From: Solirubrobacteraceae bacterium
GTDB taxonomy: Bacteria; Actinomycetota; Thermoleophilia; Solirubrobacterales; Solirubrobacteraceae
Direction: 5' to 3'
NCBI GenBank assembly: GCA_030038955.1
Contig: JASHQV010000068.1
Coordinates: forward strand, 1-7,672
Length of the DNA: 7,672 nt
Shown: positions 1-6,300 of the stretch, one piece after another
Layout of the letters: every line of letters begins with the position of its first letter
How positions within the stretch are numbered: the first letter of the stretch is position 1
Made by a program: the position numbers and the translations under genes
The notes under the pieces: model-generated
Seen by the model: only the letters and a program-made list of their open reading frames with translations
The model's database searches: none
Told to the model about the DNA's origin: nothing

Positions 1-133
1 TCGATGTCCGTCCCGCGTAATGCCCCGGATAGAGCGTGGTCCGGGCCGTCGCCGGTGCGCACGTGGCGAGTGCCAGCACGAGTGAGGCGATGCCCGTGCG
101 CAACCATCTTCCACTCGGGGCCGCACCGATCAC
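1..133 (-). CDS. Exported protein, N-terminal part only (cut by window edge)
   Basis: I do not recognise the product. Reading leftwards from a GTG at 133 there is an open frame of 44 codons to the window edge. It encodes a typical Sec signal: a basic start (R9, R12), a hydrophobic core (IASLVLALAT, residues 15-24) and a likely cleavage site after A-T-A at residue 30, giving a mature start RTTLYPGHYAGRTS. An in-frame stop (TGA) lies upstream, so the start must fall inside this stretch. A TTG at 103 (codon 11) is the alternative and has a better ribosome site (GGAAGA, about 4 nt away). Cys25 lies in LATC, a poor lipobox because of Thr at -1, so a secreted protein is likelier than a lipoprotein. 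The pattern Y-x-G-x-TS is seen at the start of small secreted beta-sandwich proteins of some actinobacteria, but this is memory of a pattern, not proof. It may extend the operon of the two minus-strand genes to its right, after a 124 bp gap. Confidence 0.55.
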   Translation of the reverse strand, partial: MIGAAPSGRWLRTGIASLVLALATCAPATARTTLYPGHYAGRTS

Positions 134-257
134 GGGCGTTACATCGACTGCCCCGGGAGCGCACTTGAGCGCCGGAAGTCAACCAGCCGGTACTCGCGAG
201 CGTCAGTTGGAGCGGACGCGGGCACGCCACCGAGGCTTTGCGAGGAGCGAATCTCGA

Positions 258-968
258 CTACGGTAGGCGAGGAAACGTGAAGCTCCGGTGCGGCGGCACG
301 TACGGCCCCATCTCCAGCACGATCTCGGAGTGGCGCAGCAGCGGTATCTCGCCGGGCGGGCGCTGCCAGGGGCGGCCGTCGACGAACGCGCGCAGCTCGT
401 GTCCCTCGGTGGCCTTGAACGACAGCAGGCGGTGACGGGACAGCGGCTCCCCCCACGAGCCGAACACCGCCTGCAGGGATAGACGAGCGGCGGCGGCGAC
501 CAGCACGACGCCGGTCGCGTCCAGTGTCACGACCTCGCCGTAGCAGCGCGCACGGACGATTCGCCCGGCGAGCATCCGCCGTGGCGGCAGCGTGCCGATT
601 CCGGCGGGCACCAGTACGACTCGATTCGCGGCGAACAGCTCCAGGTGAATCTCGCTGCGGCGCCCGAGCCGCCGCCGGCAGGCGCCCAGAGGCGACCCGG
701 AGACACCGGGATGGAACCGTCGTCCGGCACCGATCGGGCGCGCCTCCTGGAGCAGCGATCGCGGGATCGCGGTGGCGGAGGTGGAGGCGCCGCCGCCCGA
801 TGTCGTCGACGGGCCGCCACCCACCGATCTGCTCGACGTGCCATCGCCGGCGGACGTGCAGGCGCACAGCAGGCAACATGCAAGCAGCGCCAGCGCGGAT
901 CGCCAGGCCAGCGCGGCTGGTCGTGTGCGGCAGCTGCTACCGCGCTTCGGCGATGCGGTCGCGTTCAT
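258..968 (-). CDS. Lipoprotein of a conserved actinobacterial family of unknown function
   Basis: This 236-residue protein has a lipoprotein signal: Arg-rich start, hydrophobic core 24-34 and lipobox L34-C35-A36-C37. A Ser/Gly/Thr linker (38-66) leads to a domain of about 150 residues. Recognisable points are EIHLELFA (106-113), VPAGIG (120-125), the core F169-GSWGEPLSR, FVDGRPW (195-201), IPLLRH (208-213), IVLEMGPYVPPH (216-227) and a C-terminal TFPRLP. From memory this frame matches a family of exported proteins that usually also has an H-x-H near the first strand and a C-W-L-H-T-H motif in the middle. Here the first keeps one His (H108) and the second reads CYGEVVTLD, so those histidines are gone. 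Function is unknown. The ATG at 968 lies 32 nt inside the preceding gene, and no good ribosome site precedes it, so translation is probably coupled. No other standard start codon lies between this ATG and the lipobox. It is probably expressed from the ECF-type promoter at 2144-2116. Confidence 0.82.
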   Translation of the reverse strand: MNATASPKRGSSCRTRPAALAWRSALALLACCLLCACTSAGDGTSSRSVGGGPSTTSGGGASTSATAIPRSLLQEARPIGAGRRFHPGVSGSPLGACRRRLGRRSEIHLELFAANRVVLVPAGIGTLPPRRMLAGRIVRARCYGEVVTLDATGVVLVAAAARLSLQAVFGSWGEPLSRHRLLSFKATEGHELRAFVDGRPWQRPPGEIPLLRHSEIVLEMGPYVPPHRSFTFPRLP

Positions 969-2058
969 CGTGCAGGGGCGCTTCGCCCGCGTGTCGGCTC
1001 CCGCCCGCGCGGCGATTTCGAGCCTCGGCCACAGTCTGCTGATCGAACAGCCGCATCACCATCAGGATCAGCGCCGGTACGGAGGCCAGACACAGCGTCG
1101 CGCCCACGCGCGCGAGAAGCGCGGGCTCGGCCAGCAGCACGTAGCCGTGGGTCAGGGTGGGGATCGTGAGGATGCCCTCGTACAGCGCGACAACCGCAAC
1201 CATCAGCAGCAGCAGGTAGCTCGCGCGACGGCGAAGCACCCGGACCACCGCCCACGTGGCGAACACGAGCACGACTGCCAGCTCGATCCACTGGAACACG
1301 GTGACGGTTGGGCGGCCGTGCAGCGATCGGCCGACGCAGACGATCGTCAGCGCGAGCAGCGCGACGATGCCGAGCGCGTTCGCGATGCGCTGGTCGAGCT
1401 CGGGGCTGCGAACGCGCCAGCCCGCGAGAAAGCACACGAGCAGCACCACGATCGGCCAGAACCAGAGGATCGATGGGGCAGCGCGATGGAGAACCGATCC
1501 GGACATCGACTCGAGCCGCCCGTCGATCACCAGCGGTATCTGCCATCGCCCGACGTACCGAGTCGAAGCGGCCACCGCGACCGCCGCGAGCGCCCCCAGC
1601 CGCCCATCGTGCCACTCGTACTGATGTCCGCTGCTGATCAGCTGCCAGCGCACCGGCTTGCCACGCGTGAAGCTGGGCGGAGGCGTCACGGGTGGCGTCA
1701 GGTTCAGGTAGTACATCGATGAGTTCGTGTTCACCTGCACGCCTCGGCGCGAGAAGCGCAGGTACGGAACGCCGTTGTAGCCGAGCACGGTCACGCTCGT
1801 CCGCGGTGGCACGCGCAGCCACATCCTCAGGTCGCCATCGACCACGTGCGCCTGGAGCGGCGCGGGGACGTGCCCGAGCGTGGCGATGTAGTCGGTGGCG
1901 ACCGGATTGAGCGGCCCGTGGGCAAGTGCCGCCGCCGGCGCGCTCAGCGTCAGGCAGCTGGCCAGGATCAGCGCGAGCAACAGTCGCCGAGCGCGGATCC
2001 GCGCCTTAGACTCGGGGGCCCGTTCGCCAGCGTGAGAGTGTGTATCCGTCAAGCTCAT
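937..2058 (-). CDS. Exported/polytopic membrane protein with predicted mature N-terminal His; possible copper-related protein
   Basis: From ATG 2058 the product has 373 residues. Residues 20-46 form a Sec signal (RIRARR, then a hydrophobic core, ending A44-L-A46) and the mature chain would begin H47-G-P-L-N-P. An extracytoplasmic domain (47-195) contains LRMWLRVPP (77-85), YNGVPYLRF (94-102), NTNSSMYYLN (110-119) and YEWHDGR (147-153). It is followed by about five or six membrane segments (near 197-214, 225-243, 253-273, 280-296, 318-336) and a basic, charged cytoplasmic tail. I recognise the layout as a conserved actinobacterial membrane protein often met near copper-type genes, but know no assigned function. 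A free N-terminal His recalls CopC-type Cu(II) sites; that is inference. ATG 2106 is an in-frame alternative start, 9 nt after the -10 of the upstream promoter, which would make the mRNA nearly leaderless but give an overlong signal. There is no clear ribosome site before 2058. It overlaps the 5' end of the opposite gene and the lipoprotein gene downstream. Confidence 0.83.
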   Translation of the reverse strand: MSLTDTHSHAGERAPESKARIRARRLLLALILASCLTLSAPAAALAHGPLNPVATDYIATLGHVPAPLQAHVVDGDLRMWLRVPPRTSVTVLGYNGVPYLRFSRRGVQVNTNSSMYYLNLTPPVTPPPSFTRGKPVRWQLISSGHQYEWHDGRLGALAAVAVAASTRYVGRWQIPLVIDGRLESMSGSVLHRAAPSILWFWPIVVLLVCFLAGWRVRSPELDQRIANALGIVALLALTIVCVGRSLHGRPTVTVFQWIELAVVLVFATWAVVRVLRRRASYLLLLMVAVVALYEGILTIPTLTHGYVLLAEPALLARVGATLCLASVPALILMVMRLFDQQTVAEARNRRAGGSRHAGEAPLHDERDRIAEAR

Positions 2059-2726
2059 CCCGATCGACCGGGCTGCTCCGGCGGCTGCTCGGCTTCGTGG
2101 CGGCATCTTCGGCGATAGTCGCTCTCGGGCTCGGCCTGGTTCCCGCCGTTGCGCGCGCCGACGGCGACCCGGCCAGCGACGTGCTCGTGACCCAGCCTGC
2201 CTTCGTGCCGTGGGACGCCGGAGTCTCCCTGCATCAGGCCGCGCAACTGAACGCGCTCCTGAAGGCGGCCGCACGCGCGGGCATGCCCGTGCGGGTGGCG
2301 CTGATCGCGTCCGCCACCGACCTCGGCTCGATCACGCCGCTGTGGCGACGTCCGCTCGCCTACGCTGACTTCCTCGGCCAGGAGCTGTCGCTCGTCTACC
2401 ACGGTCGCGTGCTGGTCGTGATGCCCGTCGGGCTGGGCATGTATGAGAACGGTCACCTGCTGGCGCTGCCCGCCGGCGCGGCCGCGTCCGCTGCGCGCGG
2501 GAACCTCGCGGCGCGGGCCACCGCGGTCGTGCAGGAGCTGGCGAAGGACGCGGGCAAGCGGCTCGCTCCCGTCGCCGTCTCGGCGCCGGCGATCCGCAGC
2601 GTGGCGCACACGCCAGCGGCGGCGGTGGCGTTCGTGATCGGCCTGATCCTGATCGCGATCGCCTGGGCGGTGAGCCTGCACGTGCGGCCACCCGAGGGCC
2701 GTCTGGGCCGCTTCTTCACGAGCTGA
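2040..2726 (+). CDS. Secreted, C-terminally membrane-anchored TPM-like domain protein
   Basis: The 228-residue product has a Sec signal (RSTGLLRR, then a hydrophobic core, cleavage near A38-R-A40|DG), one extracytoplasmic domain (41-185) and a C-terminal membrane helix (191-212) followed by a short basic tail. The domain shows DGDPASDVL (41-49), VRVALIAS (85-92), PLAYADFLGQELSL (105-118) and VLVVMPVGLG (124-133). The alternation of strands and helices recalls TPM domains, but the match is loose and no activity should be assumed. It is a close paralogue of residues 278-375 of the fusion protein encoded at 3362-6487: about 57 of 98 positions are identical in an ungapped hand alignment. The GTG at 2040 is the first possible start after an in-frame TAG (2007-2009); it lacks a clear ribosome site. 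GTG 2097 would cut off the basic start of the signal. The 5' end overlaps the divergent gene by 19 nt and the 3' end overlaps the sigma gene by 11 nt. I found no convincing promoter for it. Confidence 0.85.
   Translation: MYPSSSSRSTGLLRRLLGFVAASSAIVALGLGLVPAVARADGDPASDVLVTQPAFVPWDAGVSLHQAAQLNALLKAAARAGMPVRVALIASATDLGSITPLWRRPLAYADFLGQELSLVYHGRVLVVMPVGLGMYENGHLLALPAGAAASAARGNLAARATAVVQELAKDAGKRLAPVAVSAPAIRSVAHTPAAAVAFVIGLILIAIAWAVSLHVRPPEGRLGRFFTS
2116..2144 (-). promoter_or_regulatory. ECF-type promoter for the minus-strand membrane protein/lipoprotein unit
   Basis: Reading the minus strand, GGGAACC (2144-2138) is separated by exactly 16 nt from CGACTA (2121-2116). The -35 half fits the GGAAC class used by ECF sigma factors. 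The same 13 bases with the same spacer length stand before the fusion gene at 3326-3354, while the spacers differ. Transcription would begin near 2109, about 50 nt before ATG 2058 and very close to the alternative ATG at 2106. The element lies inside the signal-peptide codons of the opposite gene (2040-2726). Recognition by the sigma factor encoded at 3288-2716 is inference from location and sharing. Confidence 0.72.
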
Positions 2727-3288
2727 GGGCGCCGCCCTTGGGGGCGGCGCCCTCCTGAGGCTGCAGCAGCCGCACCAGGTCCTCGCGGGCGCGCGCGACC
2801 CGTGAGCGGATCGTGCCGGTGGGGCAGCCGCACACCGTGGCCGCCTCCTCGTAGGACAGCCCCAGCAGCTGCGTCAGCGCGAATGCGGCGCGGCGCTCCG
2901 GCTCGACCTCGGCCAGCAGCTCACGGATCTCGATCGGCACCGTCGCCTGGCCGGCGGCGGTCCGCGGCGTGGCCTGCGCGAGCGCGCGCTCGCGTCGGGA
3001 TTGGCGCGAACGCCGGCGCAGCTCGTCCATGCACACCCGCCGGCAGATCGCCAGCACCCACGTGCGGGCGCTCGACTCGCCGCGGAAGCTGCCCACCGCG
3101 CGCACGATTCGCACCAGCGTCTCCTGGGCCAGATCGTCGGCGACGTCGGCGCTGACGAGCGTGGCACACAGCCGGCGGACATCCTGGTAGGAGGCGCTGG
3201 CCAGCTGCTCGAGCGCCTGCCGATCGCCCCGACCTGCCCGGCGGGCAGCGTCGGTCAGCTCGTCCATGGCGAAATCTGCGGGACCCAT
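2716..3288 (-). CDS. ECF-type RNA polymerase sigma factor
   Basis: The product of 190 residues has the two-domain layout of group 4 (ECF) sigma factors. Region 2 covers about 25-95, with D51-D-L-A-Q-E-T-L (the conserved D-x-x-Q-E core-binding motif), SFRGESSARTWVLAI (67-81, region 2.3 to 2.4) and CMDELRRRSR (86-95). A variable linker (96-118) leads to region 4 (119-176) with PERRAAFAL (130-138), LSYEEAATVCGC (144-155) and the recognition helix PTGTIRSRVARARE (156-169). It would direct RNA polymerase to GGAAC-type promoters. ATG 3288 is chosen because GAGG lies 8 nt before it; TTG 3312 is a longer option, and ATG 3267 would trim seven residues but lacks a ribosome site. It is divergent from the gene for its likely anti-sigma partner, with 73 bp between them; most ECF pairs are co-transcribed. 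The tail (177-190, Gly/Ala/Ser-rich) is encoded by the hairpin DNA and is probably not conserved. No promoter for the gene itself could be assigned with confidence. Confidence 0.93.
   Translation of the reverse strand: MGPADFAMDELTDAARRAGRGDRQALEQLASASYQDVRRLCATLVSADVADDLAQETLVRIVRAVGSFRGESSARTWVLAICRRVCMDELRRRSRQSRRERALAQATPRTAAGQATVPIEIRELLAEVEPERRAAFALTQLLGLSYEEAATVCGCPTGTIRSRVARAREDLVRLLQPQEGAAPKGGALSS
2725..2754. terminator. Perfect 13-bp hairpin at the convergent gene junction (bidirectional terminator candidate)
   Basis: GAGGGCGCCGCCC (2725-2737) pairs without mismatch with GGGCGGCGCCCTC (2742-2754) around the 4-nt loop TTGG. It begins at the stop codon of the plus-strand TPM-like gene and lies inside the last codons of the sigma gene on the other strand. 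No T-run follows on either side, so it is not a textbook intrinsic terminator, though T-less hairpins are common candidates in high-GC actinobacteria. The position between two converging genes supports a role for both directions. Confidence 0.65.
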
Positions 3289-3296
3289 CACCGAGG

Positions 3297-3300
3297 CCTC
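3297..3300 (-). promoter_or_regulatory. Ribosome binding site that decides the sigma gene start
   Basis: On the minus strand GAGG stands 8 nt before ATG 3288. Neither TTG 3312 nor ATG 3267 has a comparable site, so the 190-residue form is preferred. Confidence 0.55.
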
Positions 3301-3325
3301 GAATCTAAGCAAGTCCGCCTCGGAC

Positions 3326-3354
3326 GGGAACCGCTTGCGTCATATCTGCGACTA
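3326..3354 (+). promoter_or_regulatory. ECF-type promoter of the anti-sigma/redoxin fusion gene
   Basis: GGGAACC (3326-3332), a 16-nt spacer and CGACTA (3349-3354) form an ECF-type promoter in the 73 bp between the divergent sigma and fusion genes. All 13 element bases and the spacing match the promoter at 2144-2116. A start about 7 nt after the -10 falls at 3361-3362, the first base of the GTG start codon, so the mRNA is predicted to be leaderless; this agrees with the lack of a ribosome site before the GTG. It would let the local sigma factor raise the amount of its own predicted anti-sigma factor (negative feedback, inferred). Confidence 0.75.
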
Positions 3355-3361
3355 ATCGGCC

Positions 3362-6300
3362 GTGCAATGTGAGTCTGCCCGCGAGGCGATCTCGGCGATC
3401 CTCGATGGCGAGACTCCGGGTGTAAGCCCGGAACTTCTCGAGCAGCACCTCGCGACGTGTGCCGCGTGCAGGGCGTGGCGGGAGCGCGCGCACGAGGTCA
3501 CGCGCCGCGCCCGCCTAGGACCGGCCAAGCCGTCGGCGGTTCCCGAGTCGCTGCTGACCGCCGTGCGCCAGGCGGCGTCGCAGTCGCCTTGGTGGCGCTC
3601 GCTGAACGCCGTCAGAGCCGGGTTGCTGGCGGTGGCGGTGGGCGAGGGCATCGTCTGCTTCCCGGACCTGATCCTCGGCTCCGATCGCGGTGCGCCCGTG
3701 CACGTCGCGCACGAGATGGGATCGTTCGATCTCGCGCTCGGAGTCGGCTTCCTCGTCGCCGCCTGGCGTCCTGTGCGCGCACGCGGCATGCAAGCGCTGG
3801 TGGGCGCGGCCGCGCTGCTGCTGCTGCTGACCGCGGTGATCGACCTGATCGCCGGGCGGACCACGCTTTCGGACGAGGCGCCTCATCTGATCACGCTGAT
3901 CGGCTGGGCGCTGCTGGCGAGGGCGGCGGCGCTCACCTCCGGTCGAGGTGAACCCGCGGCGCTGTGGCCCAGGTTGCGCAGGCGACTGCGTGGCGGACAG
4001 CCGCCGCCTGCGATCTCGCCGCCCGGCGACGAGGATGATCGGTGGAGCCCGGCGGCCGACGCAGCAGCAGCGTTCGCCAGGCGAGCCGATGCAGAAGCGC
4101 TGTCCAGGAGCGCCCGGCGGGCGGCGCCGTTCGTCTGCGTCGCGCTGCTGGCCGGAATCCTGTCGCTGTGGCCGGCCCACGCTGCGCTCGCCGACGGCGA
4201 TCCCGGCAGCGACGTGCTGGTCAACCAGGATCTGTTCGTCGACGCCGACGCGGGCGTGACGATCGCCCAGCAGGTGAAGCTCGGAGACCTGCTGCAGGAG
4301 GCGGACAACGGCGGCGTCCCGGTGCGAGTGGCGATCATCGCCCATCCCGACGACCTCGGCGCGATCACTGCGTTGTGGGGCAAGCCCGCCGCCTACGCGC
4401 GCTTCCTCGGGATCGAGCTGTCGCTGGCCTACAAGCAGCGGCTGCTGGTGGTGATGCCAGATGGCTTCGGCTTCAACTGGCCGGGGCACGCCACGGCCGC
4501 CACATACGAGCTGCTCTCACGCATTCCAGTGCATGCGGGGGCGACTGGGCTCGTTGCCGCGACCCAGCAGGCGGTCACGCAGATCGTCGCCAGTGCGGGG
4601 GCGAAGCTCCGATCGACCAGCGCCAGCGACGGCGCCGCCGCGGCGGCCGGGTCGAGCTCCCAGACCGGTGCCGGTGCGAGCCAGACGGCCTCGGGCGGCA
4701 CGGCGAGCGGCAGCTCCGCATCTGGGGGCAGCGCCAGGAGCGGCCACACGGGCGATCAGACGGTCGGCCTCGCGACGATCGCGGTCGTGCTGATCCTGGT
4801 CGCGGGGTTCGCCGGACGCCGTGTGATCGCTGGCTTGATCCGGCCCCGGCTGCTCCGACTCGGAGCCCTCGGCTGGACGCTGACGGTGGTGACGCCGCTG
4901 GTCGTCGCCAGCTTGGTCGTGGCCGTGATCAGCCTGCGCGGAGGCGGTCCGTCGCAGACCGCCCAGCTGGCGTCCAACCCCGTGCTCGACCCCGGCGCGA
5001 AGCTGTCTCGGCCTGCCCCCAACTTCACGCTGATCAACCAGCTCGGTCAGCCCGTGTCGCTGCGGTCGTTCCGTGGCAAGGTCGTGCTGCTGGCGTTCAC
5101 CGACTCGGAGTGCACGACGATCTGCCCGCTGACCACGAGCGCCATGCTCGACGCCAAGTCGATGCTCGGGAGGGCTGGCTCGCAGGTGCAGCTGCTGGGG
5201 GTGAACGCGAACCCCAAGGACACCTCGCTCGAGGACGTCATGTCGTACACGCAGCTGCACGGACTCGTCGGTCGCTGGCAGTTCCTGACCGGCTCGCTGC
5301 CGGCGCTGAAGCGGGTGTGGCACGAGTACGGGGTGGAGTCGGAGATCGAGGCCGGGCTGATCTCGCACACGCCGGCGCTGTTCGTGATCGGCCCGAGCGG
5401 GCATGAAGCATGGCTGTACCTGACGCAGCAGTCGTACGCCGCGGTCGGACAGCTCGGACAGCTGGTGGCGGAGCACGTCTCGCAGCTGCTGCCCGGGCAC
5501 CCGCGCGTCAGCTCGCACGTCTCATACTCCTACATCACCGGCATCAGCTCCGATCGCCGCGTGACGCTGCCGGCCGGGGCCCGCGGCGACCGGGCCGCGA
5601 CCGTCGGCCCAGGGAGGCCGCGAGTGCTGCTGTTCTTCGCCACCTGGGATCAAGAGGTGACGAGCCTCGGTGGTCACATGCTGGCGCTCGACGCCTACCA
5701 GCGCGCCGCCGCTCACAGCGGGATGCCCGAGCTGACCGCGGTCGATGAGCAGCCAGTCGAGCCCTCGGCGGCCGCGCTGCCGCAGTTCTTGGCAGGGCTT
5801 CCCGGTCATCTCTCGTACCCGGTCGGAGTCGACCGAAGCGGGCGCCTCGCCGACGGCTACGGCGTCTCCGCGCTGCCGTTCCTGGAGGTCACCTCGGCCA
5901 CCGGCCGCGTCCTCTGGTACTGGAACGTATCGGTGGCCGGGTGGCCGAGCACGAGCGCGCTGCTGGCGGACGTCAGGGCGGCGCTCGCGTACGGCTACCG
6001 CACGTCGACCAGCGCCGCAGTCGCACGCGAGCTAGCAGGCTCGCCGGCGCCGCTCGCCGACCTCCACGCTCAGGCGGGCCAGCTGCTGGGATCCGTGCCG
6101 GCGCTGGCAGCGAGGCTCCACCAGCTCAGGGGCTATCCGGTTGTACTGAACTTCTGGGCCTCGTGGTGCAGCCCGTGCCGCGAGGAGTTCGGGCTGCTGG
6201 CGCAGGCGTCGGCCGCGTATGGTCGGCGCGTGGCGTTCCTCGGCGTCGACAGCGAGGACAACCCGTCCGACGCACGCGCGTTCCTGGCCGCGCATCACGT

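Noticed and set aside
134..182. TTGACT on the minus strand (182-177) as the -35 of a housekeeping promoter for the left-edge gene
   Set aside because: No -10-like hexamer occurs 16-19 nt downstream; the bases there are GC-rich.
255..260. CGACTA on the plus strand, as in the -10 of the ECF promoters
   Set aside because: The bases 16 nt upstream are AGGCTT-like rather than GGAACC, and no plus-strand gene follows.
713..740. GGAACC on the plus strand within the minus-strand lipoprotein gene
   Set aside because: There is no CGACTA-like -10 at 15-17 nt and no plus-strand gene behind it.
139..879. Minus-strand open frame of 246 codons
   Set aside because: It overlaps the lipoprotein gene in another frame; the product is Arg/Ala-rich without a signal or domain, typical of shadow frames in GC-rich DNA.
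772..1722. Plus-strand open frame of 316 codons
   Set aside because: It is antisense to the minus-strand membrane protein and lipoprotein; the product is rich in His, Gln, Arg and Asp, the usual antisense shadow of hydrophobic coding sequence.
2059..2274. Upstream extension of the minus-strand membrane protein frame to 2274 (445 residues)
   Set aside because: The added part is Arg/Ala/Pro-rich with no domain, would bury the signal peptide, runs opposite to the coding frame of the TPM-like gene and lies upstream of the ECF promoter; only ATG 2106 remains a serious alternative.
2499..2527. GGGAACC inside the TPM-like gene as a third ECF promoter
   Set aside because: After 16 nt the bases are CGCGGT, not CGACTA, and no gene starts downstream in a fitting place.
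4042..5406. Plus-strand open frame of 454 codons inside the fusion gene
   Set aside because: It is shifted against the fusion frame, which has clear domains over the same bases; the alternative product is low-complexity Arg/Ala/Gly/Pro.
3515..5518. Long minus-strand open frames of 324 and 333 codons opposite the fusion gene
   Set aside because: Their products are Arg/Gln/His-rich with no recognisable domain and fully antisense to a well-supported gene.
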